Assembly: GCA_024229115.1 (NCBI GenBank)
Contig: JAAEST010000022.1
Span: 62,001 to 126,000 of the forward strand
Length of the DNA stretch: 64,000 nucleotides
From: Oligoflexia bacterium
GTDB lineage: Bacteria > Bdellovibrionota > Bacteriovoracia > Bacteriovoracales > Bacteriovoracaceae
Direction: 5' to 3'
The translations under genes were made by a program, and so were the position numbers. This document shows, in pieces, positions 25,832 to 33,973 of the stretch (position 1 is the stretch's first letter; each line of letters starts with the position of its first letter). Under the pieces are notes generated by a model. The model was given only the letters and a program-made list of their open reading frames with translations, searched no databases and was not told the origin of the DNA.

Positions 25832-26464
25832 ATGTCAAACTATCTCGTCGATAAGGCCAAAGGAAAGAAACTCGCCACCTATCTCTTCGCCCATGGAGCT
25901 GGAGCCCCAATGGATAGCGACTGGATGAATGACCTTACTCTGAAGCTCACAGATGTTGGAATTGAAGTGATTCGCTTTGAATTTCCCTACATGAATGAAA
26001 GAAGAGAAAATGGAAAGAAACGTCCTCCAAATACTAAGAAAGTATTGTTAGAGACGTGGACAGAGGTTATTTCAAAGCACGCCCGAAAGTCTCCTCTGTT
26101 TATTGGAGGTAAAAGTATGGGCGGTCGTATGGCCACTCTTCTTGATGAGAAAACTCTGGCAAAAGTTAAAGGCATCATTAACTTTGGTTTTCCTTTTCAT
26201 GCTCCAGGGAAAGAGCCAAAGGATCGAATTGATCATTTAGAAAAATTCAAGATTCCTACTCTCATTCACCAAGGAACTCGTGATTCAATGGGAACAATTG
26301 AGGAAGTAAAATCCTACTCTTTGAGTAAGAAATTAAAATTTCATTGGCTGGAAGATGGTGATCATAGTTTAAAACCAAGAGTTAAAAGCGGACACACTTT
26401 AGATGAACATCTATTGAAAGTTGCTCAGGAGTCGGCTAAATTTATAGAAAAGATTTCTAAATAA
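25832..26464 (+). CDS. KANL3/Tex30-type alpha/beta hydrolase
   Basis: 210 residues of the KANL3/Tex30-like alpha/beta hydrolase family. YLFAHGAGAPMDSDWM near residue 18 (oxyanion region), nucleophile Ser95 in GGKSMGGRM, and a late His in EDGDHSLKPR. Cytoplasmic; substrate unknown. The ATG at 25832 has no good ribosome site and lies just past the peroxiredoxin terminator. The DedA gene follows by 10 bases. Confidence 0.75.
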   Translation: MSNYLVDKAKGKKLATYLFAHGAGAPMDSDWMNDLTLKLTDVGIEVIRFEFPYMNERRENGKKRPPNTKKVLLETWTEVISKHARKSPLFIGGKSMGGRMATLLDEKTLAKVKGIINFGFPFHAPGKEPKDRIDHLEKFKIPTLIHQGTRDSMGTIEEVKSYSLSKKLKFHWLEDGDHSLKPRVKSGHTLDEHLLKVAQESAKFIEKISK

Positions 26465-26474
26465 AGGAAAAGCT

Positions 26475-27077
26475 GTGGAAGCAATACTTGCAGATATTCA
26501 GGCCAACGTGCAATACGCCCCTTATATAATTTTTGGGCTCCTTCTTCTTGCAGGTTTTAATCTTCCCGTTAGTGAAGATGTCATGCTTTTTACTTCAGCC
26601 ATTCTAGCCGCTAAAAATCCAGAGTACACATACCTACTCTTCGCGGGAGTTTTTCTAGGGGCCTATTTTTCTGATCTTATTTGCTATGGATTTATTGGCA
26701 GATACTTAGGGCCAAAACTCTTTGAAATAAAATTCTTTGCCAATATGGTTCCGCCAGAAAGAATTGAAAAAGTGAATCAATTCTATTCGAAGTATGGTGT
26801 GGCCACACTTATCATTGGTCGCTTCATTCCTTTCGGTGTTCGTAACGCTCTTTTTCTCACAGCAGGTTTAGGGAAGATGAATGCATGGAAATTTGCTCTC
26901 AGCGACCTTCTCGCTTGTACGATTTCTTGCGTAACTTTCTTCTATCTCTACTACACTTTTGGCGAGTCAGTGATTGAGATCGTAAAGAAAGGAAATATCG
27001 TTATCTTTTCTGTGTTTGTCTTAGCTGGTCTTGGTTATTTCATTAAGAAGAAAAAGGCCGAAAGCAAGGTTAACTAG
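26475..27077 (+). CDS. DedA-family membrane protein
   Basis: 200 residues with four to five membrane segments. A GFNLPVSEDVML segment near 25-36, FGVRNALFLTAGLG near 118 (the conserved R-x3-P...G signature region appears as GRFIPFGVRN) and a Lys-rich end. DedA proteins help scavenge undecaprenyl phosphate or other lipids. It uses a GTG start at 26475 with AAAGGAAA upstream. Probably co-transcribed with the hydrolase before it. Confidence 0.85.
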   Translation: MEAILADIQANVQYAPYIIFGLLLLAGFNLPVSEDVMLFTSAILAAKNPEYTYLLFAGVFLGAYFSDLICYGFIGRYLGPKLFEIKFFANMVPPERIEKVNQFYSKYGVATLIIGRFIPFGVRNALFLTAGLGKMNAWKFALSDLLACTISCVTFFYLYYTFGESVIEIVKKGNIVIFSVFVLAGLGYFIKKKKAESKVN

Positions 27078-27235
27078 CTGTTTTTGCGTAAATGACGCAT
27101 CTTGACTGTAATTACTACTCATTGAAATTTCTACAGTTGTCGTATTCTGCCGAGTTTGGAATAAAGGTTTTCACAATTTTGAGAGAGACAATTTAAAACA
27201 TGAAAGCCACTGGCGAGTAAAAGGTTAATATTAAG

Positions 27236-27526
27236 ATGAACGTTGTAGATTTAAAAAGTAGAAAAAAGCAGATGTTGAATAATAAGACAGAGATGTCTTG
27301 GTTGGATTATTTTGACTTTTTAAGCTTTAGTGAAATTATCGATGAAGTCCGTCTAGTGATCAATCAACTTGAGACAGAGGCGTTGTCTGATGAGCTTACG
27401 ACTAAAGGTAAGATGCTCGTTCATGAGCTCGGGGAACGTGTTGCAGACACTAATACTGAAGCTCCCCTTATTTTCAATGAGATGAAGTCTAACCTGCAGA
27501 CATCACTTAATCGTTTCAAAAACTAA
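27236..27526 (+). CDS. Small hypothetical protein
   Basis: 96 residues, mostly helical, no signal peptide and no recognised family. ATG 27236 has an AAAGG site 9 bases upstream. The sequence is acidic with an SEIIDEVRLVINQLETEALSDE segment suggesting a helical bundle or coiled coil. A separate transcription unit is likely because 158 bases precede it. Confidence 0.55.
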   Translation: MNVVDLKSRKKQMLNNKTEMSWLDYFDFLSFSEIIDEVRLVINQLETEALSDELTTKGKMLVHELGERVADTNTEAPLIFNEMKSNLQTSLNRFKN

Positions 27527-27581
27527 ATTATATTTATTACCCACTCTCTTGAGAAAAATCCTCGGTATGGTAGAAGTTCCT

Positions 27582-28490
27582 ATGCGAATTTTTATAGTGA
27601 TTTTTCTATTTTCAATAGTCTTCCAAGCTCATGCCAAGAGCGAGCTCGGCTTCATTAAATATAGTAGATCAATCACTCTCCACTACGGAATTTACTCTCC
27701 TGATAACAATAATATCAAGGGTGACGTTCTCTACTTCCATGGTTACGGAGATCGCTTCACAGGTCACACTAAACTTTTTAGCAAACTTAATGAAGGAGGA
27801 TTCAGAGTCATCGCTTTTGATTTTCCATCACACGGAAAAACTCTATCTCCTTTCTTTGGCGATCTTGATCATCAAGGTTTTCAGAGCCTTTCAAAGATGG
27901 GTCAGTTTGTTTACAACACAAAGATTAAAAACAAGAAAAATCTCTTCTTAGCTGGTTGGTCGACAGGGGGACTTGTGGCCATTAGAACGATTCAAAAGAA
28001 TTGGAATAATATTGCCCATAAAGTGAAGGGACTTCTGCTCTATGCTCCAGGTGTTTCAGTTTATCCATGTGTAGGAAATGCCTTTTGCCACATTACGAAT
28101 GATACTCTTAACCATAATGTGGCCTTAGATGAAAGACCAATCAAGCCAAAAACACCACTGACAAGACCAGCCTTTGCCAGCAAGCTTTTACTGAATGCTC
28201 ACAACTCTTGGAAGTCAAATCTTCGCGATATCCCAACAATGGTATTCGCTGCCGACACTGAAGAAGATGAGTATGTTAAGGGTGATAAGCTTATCAAGTG
28301 GATAAAAAAACAAAGAATTGATTTCGAACAAAATATCAAGGCTCAGTACTGTCCCGGTGCTGCTCACGAACTCGATAATGAACTTGATCGCCTCGCCGGT
28401 TCTCAAGTTCGCCACAACTCATTGGCCTTCCTCTCCAACCTTGTTGGAAACGCCATCAACTTCCAAAACGGAAACTGCTACAACTTCTAA
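27582..28490 (+). CDS. Exported alpha/beta hydrolase (lysophospholipase-like)
   Basis: 302 residues with a signal peptide (MRIFIVIFLFSIVFQAHA). The hydrolase core is seen in YFHGYGDRF (oxyanion), nucleophile elbow GWSTGG and a late His in PGAAHELDNE. The pattern is like monoacylglycerol lipases/lysophospholipases. The start at 27582 is chosen because it begins the signal peptide; a longer form from TTG 27549 is possible. Its stop is one base from the convergent antitoxin gene. Confidence 0.75.
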   Translation: MRIFIVIFLFSIVFQAHAKSELGFIKYSRSITLHYGIYSPDNNNIKGDVLYFHGYGDRFTGHTKLFSKLNEGGFRVIAFDFPSHGKTLSPFFGDLDHQGFQSLSKMGQFVYNTKIKNKKNLFLAGWSTGGLVAIRTIQKNWNNIAHKVKGLLLYAPGVSVYPCVGNAFCHITNDTLNHNVALDERPIKPKTPLTRPAFASKLLLNAHNSWKSNLRDIPTMVFAADTEEDEYVKGDKLIKWIKKQRIDFEQNIKAQYCPGAAHELDNELDRLAGSQVRHNSLAFLSNLVGNAINFQNGNCYNF

Positions 28491-28491
28491 G

Positions 28492-28794
28492 CTAAGCAAT
28501 TTTTGTGAGCTTACACTTAAGCTGAGGTTCACCACCAAGTTGATCGAGATATGAAACTAATTTATCTAGAGTCATTTTTGCGATTTTTCCATTTAATAGC
28601 TCAGAAACTCTAGGTTGAGGCTTATCAAGAATTTTCTCAACATCTCTCGGACTTAATTTATTCTTCTTTATGGCCTCTAAAATTTTACAGTGCACCTCAA
28701 ATTTAAGTCTTTCTACTGCAGTTCTTTCTGAAGATAGACCCAGATCATTGAGAACATTTCCTTTAGATGTATATGATGCTTTTTTATTTTTCAT
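28492..28794 (-). CDS. higA: HigA-type XRE antitoxin
   Basis: 100 residues. An HTH domain (about 35-85) with LSPRDVEKILDKPQPRVSELLNGK is of the HTH_37/HigA2 kind that acts as antitoxin and autorepressor. It follows the toxin gene by 2 bases, the HigBA order. The toxin upstream is truncated, so the antitoxin is now probably an orphan. Confidence 0.8.
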   Translation of the reverse strand: MKNKKASYTSKGNVLNDLGLSSERTAVERLKFEVHCKILEAIKKNKLSPRDVEKILDKPQPRVSELLNGKIAKMTLDKLVSYLDQLGGEPQLKCKLTKIA

Positions 28795-28796
28795 TT

Positions 28797-29089
28797 TTAT
28801 TCCTGATTTTCTCTAGCTAGTAGTTTTTTAAGTCTTTCAGAGGCAAGCTTTATATCCCTTTTTGGGGTCTTTCGACTCTTTTTAACAAAACTATGAAGGA
28901 CAAAAACCTTATCTTTAAGTTTTGTATAATAAATAACTCTGTACCAACCGTTTTGATCCCTATCTCTTAATTCAAAAACACCTGAAGTGATAGAACTCAT
29001 AGGTTTTGAATCCAGAGGCCTTAATCCGATCTGAACCCTTCTAAGGTCATGTCCGATATTAACTTTTACATCATCAGGAAACTTCGTAC
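28797..29089 (-). pseudogene. higB: HigB/Gp49-type toxin, 5' end removed by IS66
   Basis: The open frame from ATG 29000 gives 67 residues of a RelE/HigB-like (Gp49, DUF891) toxin: FELRDRDQNGWYRVIYYTK and LHSFVKKSRKTPKRDI are diagnostic. Reading upstream in the same frame shows more of the family: KFPDDVKVNIGHDLRRVQIG and then RPLDSKPMSS, up to about 29089, where a TGA and the IS66 left part follow. So the start and first strand are lost and the gene is a 5'-truncated remnant, unless the shorter ATG gives a product. Confidence 0.75.
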
Positions 29090-29169
29090 GTCAGGCGTGT
29101 AGCAGGTTCTTGAAGTAAATATTTTAGCCTCCTAGACTTGAAGCAAACATTCAAGACAGGAGGACATGG

Positions 29170-29469
29170 ATGTCTCAACTCAACGATCTTATCGCAGATT
29201 TTAAAAAATTTAGAAAGACCAGCGCCACCAAGCACTACCCCAAAGAACTTAAGGAGCGAACAGTTGAGCTCCTTAATGAGGGGGTTCCAAGACAAGAGCT
29301 TATAGAAAAACTTAATATCCACCCAACCACCCTTTCTGGTTGGAAGAATGGTCCTCGCAAAAAAGCTCCTTCCTTCTCCAAAGCCGTTATCGTTGACGAT
29401 AACCCAGAAATTAAAGTCACGCTCGTCACGGGACTCAAACTTTCTGATCTTAAAGGGCTACTACAGTAG
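29170..29469 (+). CDS. tnpA: IS66 accessory protein TnpA
   Basis: 99 residues, an HTH protein of the IS66 OrfA class: YPKELKERTVELLNEGVPRQELIEKLNIHPTTLSGW is a Hin/transposase-8-type helix-turn-helix. The ATG follows GGAGGACATGG. It accompanies TnpB and TnpC in transposition. Confidence 0.85.
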   Translation: MSQLNDLIADFKKFRKTSATKHYPKELKERTVELLNEGVPRQELIEKLNIHPTTLSGWKNGPRKKAPSFSKAVIVDDNPEIKVTLVTGLKLSDLKGLLQ

Positions 29470-29475
29470 GTTCTC

Positions 29476-29841
29476 ATGTTTTTTAGCTCTCAAACTGAGG
29501 TTTATATTTATCGTGAACCTGTTGATATGAGAAAAGGTCATGATGGGCTCGCTGGAATCGTAGAGTCTGAGATGAGTCTTGAGCTTTTATCAGGCTCTAT
29601 TTTTCTCTTCGTTAATAAATCGAGGCGGCTTTGCAAAGCGATTTACTTTGATGGCTCAGGCCTGGTGATTATTCACAAGAGGATGGAGGTGGGAAGTATT
29701 ATGAACTTTCTTGCCTTCGGAAAGATTCAAAAAATAACAGTGAGCGAGTTGGCCTTGATTCTTGATGGTGCTAGTCTTAGAATCCGAGAGCGAGGAAAAA
29801 AGTATGTCCACGGTGAATCTAAGAGAAGACTTAAAAAGTGA
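29476..29841 (+). CDS. tnpB: IS66 accessory protein TnpB
   Basis: 121 residues. YREPVDMRKGHDGLAGIV and the FLFVNKSRRLCKAIYFDGSG segment are the IS66 Orf2 (TnpB) signature. The gene starts 6 bases after tnpA and its end overlaps tnpC by 38 bases. Confidence 0.9.
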   Translation: MFFSSQTEVYIYREPVDMRKGHDGLAGIVESEMSLELLSGSIFLFVNKSRRLCKAIYFDGSGLVIIHKRMEVGSIMNFLAFGKIQKITVSELALILDGASLRIRERGKKYVHGESKRRLKK

Positions 29842-31276
29842 CCCTAAATACCTTAATGAAGTCATTAAGGTGATGGACTCTTCAATTGTCGCTCTCAAGG
29901 AAGAAATTAGGGTTCTTTATGAAAAGCTTGAGAATAGTTCACAAAGTGAACTAATTGAGCTGAAAGATAAGATCGCCATGCTTAATAAGCAGGCCTTTGG
30001 AGGCCCTGAGTCTCTGAATAAACATCGTCCAAGACGAGAGACTCAAAGGGAGCTTCTTCCTCATAATAAGTCGCCTTTAGAAGGAGAAATTACTCCAGAT
30101 AAACAAAGAGAGCTCCCTATCGTAGAGGTTGTTCATGAAGAAGCGTGCTGTCTAGGTTGTGATAGTCCCGACTTTGAAGAGATCACAGGGCTTTATGAAG
30201 AATCAGAGGAGATTGATCTTAGGGCACAGCTTGCGCGAGTATTAAGACACAAAAGAAAGAAGTATCGCTGCAAGACTTGTGAGTCTATTGTCACGGCGAA
30301 GGGTCCTGTAAAGCTTCGTCCGAAGAATAAATATTCCCTTGATTCAGCTATAAATATTGCGGTTGAGAAGTTTGATTATCATACCCCACTTGAGCGAATC
30401 ATGAGAAAGCTTCAGGAGCAGGGGCTAAAGATTGATACGAAGACGCTATTTTCTCAGACTGAAGCCCTTTACTTAAATCTTGCTCCCATAACGGAGCTGA
30501 TTAAAGAAGAGATTTTAAGATATGGGTATGTTCACATTGACGAGACCAGAGGAAAGATTCTCTCAACGAACACCAATGGGTATATCTGGGCGATGGGAAA
30601 CTGTTACGGGGCGTACTTTCAATATGAGACAACGAGATCAGGAGAGGTCGCCCTTGAAATGCTCGGAAGTTTTAAGGGTTGTATTATTAACGATGGCTTT
30701 AGTGGCTACAATCGCTTCAAGAAAACTAAAGAAATTAAAGTGTGTCATTGTTGGAGCCATGTGAGGAGAAAGTTCTTTGAGTGCCTTCAAAACTACCCAA
30801 AGGCGGAAAAAGCTCTCATTCTAATTGATGAGATGTTTAAGATCGAGAGAAAGTCTAAAGGGTCCTTTAAAAGGCTAAAGTCTCTAAGGACTAAGAAGAG
30901 TAAAAAGATACATGAGGAACTATTTGAACTTCTTTTAAAGTTTGAAAGGGACTCCCTTCCTCGTTCGGGACTTGGAAAAGCGGTGGCATACACCCTCAAC
31001 CTTTGGGAGGGATTATCAGAGTTTTTAAATGATCCTTATATTCCTATGACCAATAACATGGCGGAGCGAGTTTTAAGAAATCCTGTGAAGGGGCGAGATA
31101 ATTATCTTGGATTTAGGACGATTAATGGTGCAGATGTCGCGATGTTTTTTTACACAATCATTGAGACCTGTAAAATATTAAAGCTCAATCCCAGACGCTT
31201 TCTTAGGGACCAATCGATTCGCTATCATGAGGGTAAAGAGCTTCAAACACCTCTTGTTTGGGCAAGAGACGGGTAA
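29804..31276 (+). CDS. tnpC: IS66 transposase TnpC
   Basis: 490 residues, intact. N-terminal coiled coil (about 10-60), a zinc-finger-like CCLGC...YRCKTCESI region, the DDE domain with Asp in YVHIDETRGKIL, Asp in CIINDGFSGYNRF and Glu in NNMAERVLRNP, and the C-terminal IS66 motif with PVKGRDNYLGFRT. ATG 29804 is chosen (reading MSTVNLRED) inside the tnpB end. The element could still be active if its ends are intact. Confidence 0.92.
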   Translation: MSTVNLREDLKSDPKYLNEVIKVMDSSIVALKEEIRVLYEKLENSSQSELIELKDKIAMLNKQAFGGPESLNKHRPRRETQRELLPHNKSPLEGEITPDKQRELPIVEVVHEEACCLGCDSPDFEEITGLYEESEEIDLRAQLARVLRHKRKKYRCKTCESIVTAKGPVKLRPKNKYSLDSAINIAVEKFDYHTPLERIMRKLQEQGLKIDTKTLFSQTEALYLNLAPITELIKEEILRYGYVHIDETRGKILSTNTNGYIWAMGNCYGAYFQYETTRSGEVALEMLGSFKGCIINDGFSGYNRFKKTKEIKVCHCWSHVRRKFFECLQNYPKAEKALILIDEMFKIERKSKGSFKRLKSLRTKKSKKIHEELFELLLKFERDSLPRSGLGKAVAYTLNLWEGLSEFLNDPYIPMTNNMAERVLRNPVKGRDNYLGFRTINGADVAMFFYTIIETCKILKLNPRRFLRDQSIRYHEGKELQTPLVWARDG

Positions 31277-31331
31277 ACTCAGGTCTCAAGCCCCTCTATC
31301 TTTTGAAAATTGAAAGTTTTAAAATGGTCTT

Positions 31332-31856
31332 GTGGTCATCACGAGATCTTTTTCAATTGAATACAGAGTTACCCGTCAAGAGCAGCAGATGCCTGAGTTA
31401 CGAATTAACGAAGAGAATGAGAAAGAGGCGGAGTTTATTCATCAGCATCCAGACATGGTGAAGTCCCATTGGGCCGACTTTCAATACCGAATAAAGCATA
31501 AGGAAGGCCATTGGGTAAACCTCCATACCCGCGGGCGTGCCTTTTCTTTAGATGAGGAAGGCAAGGTAAAAAGGATTCTCAACTTCTCTTTTGATGCTGA
31601 TAAAAATACCTCCCTCGACTTTAAAGAATTAGGAAAGGTGGCCCTTCATAGCTTTGAGCATTTTACTGATGTCCTCACTCACGACCTCAAAGGTCACGTT
31701 CATGTTCTTGAGTTTATAGTTAATGAGCTGGTTCAAGACTCTATAGATATTGAAAACCTATCTAAAGCAGAGCTAAAAGAAAAGCTGGTGACTAACTCTA
31801 TTGCCATTTCTGAAGTTTCAACAAAGTTGAGTAACCTCTTTAAAAACCTAAAATAG
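31332..31856 (+). pseudogene. Fragment of a PAS-domain sensor histidine kinase
   Basis: A 174-codon open frame: PAS/PAC-like part (ADFQYRIKHKEGHWVNLHTRG, VKRILNFSFDADK) followed by a helical part with VLTHDLKGHVHVLEF, which resembles the H-box of a HisKA domain. The frame stops before any ATPase domain, and the N-terminal part is cut at the IS66 end. I regard it as a remnant of a sensor kinase rather than a functional gene. Confidence 0.5.
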
Positions 31857-31858
31857 TT

Positions 31859-31982
31859 TTTTAAATTGCATAATTCCAAAAGAAGCCAATAGTATTGTAA
31901 TTTTTTAGGCGAATGGTAGGGGAGTTTGCGATTTCAGAGCCAAAGCGCTTGTGACTCCAGTTGAGATTAAGGCTACTTGATT
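31859..31982 (-). repeat. Duplicated 3' end of the MipA/OmpV-like gene
   Basis: This 124-base segment matches 33132-33255 at 120 positions. The match covers the stop codon and about the last 39 codons of the barrel gene at 33134-33844, in the same orientation. It is therefore a fragment copy, cut at the 31982/31983 junction, where an unrelated hydrolase-like sequence begins. Confidence 0.9.
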
Positions 31983-31983
31983 T

Positions 31984-32245
31984 AGGAGTTTTTCTGTTAG
32001 AACAATATCCTAAAAAAGACACAGTAAAGGACTTATTTAAAATTGAAGAACTTCCAGATGGAAAGCTTACATCTATTGGATTCGATATAGATAAGAATGA
32101 TGGGAATATTAATTTTTATCACTCCGGAAATATTGCCGGTCATAAGTGTATTTTGATTATAAACTTAGAAAAGAATGTCGTTGGTGCCTACAATACTGAC
32201 ACCCTAAATCACGTGAAAATCATTTGGGACTTGTTGGGTATATAA
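31984..32245 (+). pseudogene. C-terminal fragment of a serine beta-lactamase-like hydrolase
   Basis: The open frame is fused to the duplicated barrel end, so its first 8 codons are not native. The remaining sequence with SIGFDIDKNDGNINFYHSG, then NIAGHKCILIINLEKN and VVGAYNTDT is the typical end of class-C-type/beta-lactamase-family hydrolases (HSG...GFxSxLxIxPEKxLGVVVLTN). No Ser-x-x-Lys region is present. Confidence 0.45.
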
Positions 32246-32429
32246 GCTAGAATTCTTATCGTCCCGCTTCCTCGGTCAAATCTAGGTTTCCTAAATAGGG
32301 TGAAGTTGTGAACAACTGTGAAAAGTCCTGTGAAAAATATTCACGATCATTTTCTTGCCTTGACCCTTGTTTGGGTGGTTGCTACTGGTGAATTAGCATA
32401 GCTAGTCTCACTTTAGTCAGGAAACTTAA

Positions 32430-32960
32430 ATGAAAACAATTGCCCTACTTCTAATGTTTTTTATTGGGCCTTTAACCTTTGGTCAAAGTTTAAGACTCGA
32501 CCTGTTTTACAACAAAAAGGATCTAGATTCTGCCGTAAAATACGCAGTAGTTACTCTTATTAGAATTAATCCTGAATTATCTAAAAATTATGAAGAACAA
32601 ATGGATTTGACCTTAAGCCACCTAGAGCCAGATGATTACAGAAGAATAGAAGGGGCCAATACCGCTTTTCTTTTTGAGGGGATGTTGAGCCTTTGGACTC
32701 CCTCAGTTAAGTACGTTCCTTACAAGGGTTCTCTAGCATGTAATTCTGAGATGGAGATATCATCCTATAAAAAAGGAACAATGCTGGTTGGTTTTGAAAC
32801 CAGATATTTAGGTGAAACAACCTACGGCTTTTGGTCATCTGTGGAATTCACTTATAATTTTTGTGAGAGCATTCAGGGCAATGTTGAGCAGGCCGAAATT
32901 CAAGTGACTCACAAAAGATGGATCAAACAGGAATTAGTAGAAGAGCTCCTCGGTCTTTGA
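32430..32960 (+). CDS. Hypothetical exported protein
   Basis: 176 residues with a signal peptide (MKTIALLLMFFIGPLTFGQ). No family is recognised. A moderate helical region (about 30-75) precedes a beta-rich part with two Cys (SLACNSEME, YNFCESIQG). AGGAAA precedes the ATG. It lies alone in the fragment-rich region, with 184 bases before and 173 after it without genes. Confidence 0.55.
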   Translation: MKTIALLLMFFIGPLTFGQSLRLDLFYNKKDLDSAVKYAVVTLIRINPELSKNYEEQMDLTLSHLEPDDYRRIEGANTAFLFEGMLSLWTPSVKYVPYKGSLACNSEMEISSYKKGTMLVGFETRYLGETTYGFWSSVEFTYNFCESIQGNVEQAEIQVTHKRWIKQELVEELLGL

Positions 32961-33062
32961 TGAGGGTTATTTCGTAAAGCCACTATCCTGTCGAAGTTTT
33001 GAACTACCATCAAATAAATTGAACTAAAGCGAAACCACTGGTCGGTGGACCAAATCACAATT

Positions 33063-33085
33063 TTGTCCCGCATGTGCGGAGACAA
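33063..33085. repeat. Hairpin TTGTC-CCGCA/TGCGG-GACAA
   Basis: An inverted repeat with 10 paired bases, one bulge and a very short loop, in the spacer between the exported protein and the barrel gene. There is no T run. It is a GC-rich structured site in AT-rich DNA near repeated and broken genes. Confidence 0.4.
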
Positions 33086-33133
33086 TCTCCACAGAATTCT
33101 ATTAACTGTGAAATTTACGCAACGGGCATTATT

Positions 33134-33844
33134 TTAAATCGCGTAATTCCAAAAGAAGCCAATCGTATTGTAATTTTTTAGGCGAATGGTTGGGGAGTTT
33201 GCGATTTCAGAGCCAAAGCGCTTGTGACTCCAGTTGAGATTAAGGCTACTTGATTCATCGAGACTGTAAGTGGCATTGAGATTAAAAATAATGTTTTGCT
33301 CACTGCCGGGATTATAATAATCAAAAAGACCCACCTCTTGGTAGTCCACTCGATAATAGTACTTGCTAAACTTTTCACTCACAAACTCTTGGCTGAGTGA
33401 AGTCCTTAGAAACAATTTTTCACTTACCTTAAAAGGAGCTCTTAAAGTAAGACGAATGAGGTTGCCATTGTGGGTGCTTGAAACATCTTGTTCATAGCGC
33501 ACACTTAAAAAGGGAATACGAAAGGAAAGACCGGTATGGATGGCCGTGTCTCTTTGTTCAAGAATGTTGGCCTTATACCGGTCTCCAGCGATATTAACAT
33601 TAAGACTTAAGCTCGCAAGACCTTTAACAACAAGGTAGCTCATACGCGGGCCAAAAATAGAAAACCGTTCTCCACGATAAGCAATCATCGGCACAATGCT
33701 CAGGCCAAAAGGCAGGGGATTGATTTCATTATCACGACGATACTTTTCTGGATAAAGATAGCCGACCCCGGTGATAAACTTTCCTGCGTAGGAAGGCTGA
33801 GTAAATAAAAAGAGGAGGAATAAAGAAATCAGCAATCTTTTCAT
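33134..33844 (-). CDS. MipA/OmpV-like outer-membrane protein
   Basis: 236 residues. Signal peptide MKRLLISLFLLFLFTQPSYA; GVGYLYPEKYRR, PFGLSIVPMIAYRGERFSIFG and FFWNYAI at the C-terminus with an aromatic/hydrophobic end are typical of the MipA/OmpV barrel family. The start at 33844 is chosen for the signal peptide, not the ATG at 33886. The last 39 codons are duplicated at 31859-31982. Confidence 0.8.
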   Translation of the reverse strand: MKRLLISLFLLFLFTQPSYAGKFITGVGYLYPEKYRRDNEINPLPFGLSIVPMIAYRGERFSIFGPRMSYLVVKGLASLSLNVNIAGDRYKANILEQRDTAIHTGLSFRIPFLSVRYEQDVSSTHNGNLIRLTLRAPFKVSEKLFLRTSLSQEFVSEKFSKYYYRVDYQEVGLFDYYNPGSEQNIIFNLNATYSLDESSSLNLNWSHKRFGSEIANSPTIRLKNYNTIGFFWNYAI

Positions 33845-33932
33845 GCACATATTATACACAGTAAAACCTAAGCTGCCAATAAACAAGAACCTATATTTTA
33901 TACTTCACCTTGGAATAGAGAGAAATCTATAA

Positions 33933-33973
33933 AGGCTCCCTTCTGGGGAGCCTCCCAAGAGCTAGGACTCTTG
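33933..33973 (+). promoter_or_regulatory. Two hairpins at the start of the primase-like gene
   Basis: AGGCTCCC/GGGAGCCT (33933-33940 and 33946-33953) is followed at once by CAAGAG/CTCTTG (33956-33961 and 33968-33973). The second stem includes the TTG start codon at 33971. There is no T run, so it looks like a translational or replication-linked structure rather than a terminator. Confidence 0.35.

Larger units (their letters stand above)
29090..31276 (+). mobile_element. IS66-family insertion sequence
   Basis: Three genes in IS66 order, tnpA, tnpB and tnpC, on the plus strand. The left end is placed at about 29090 because the toxin reading frame stops there and the sequence GTCAGGCGTG begins. 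The right end is not defined: no clear inverted repeat or 8-base target duplication was found after tnpC, so it may extend a few tens of bases or have been lost. Confidence 0.8.

Noticed and set aside
31277-31331. Right inverted repeat of the IS66 element
   Set aside because: The best alignment with the left end (GTCAGGCGTG) has too many mismatches, and no 8-base duplication of CTTCGTAC was found.
32300-32345. Repeated GTGAA/TGTGAAAA motifs as possible iterons of the nearby primase-like gene
   Set aside because: Copies are short and irregularly spaced, and the primase gene lies 1.6 kb away beyond other genes.
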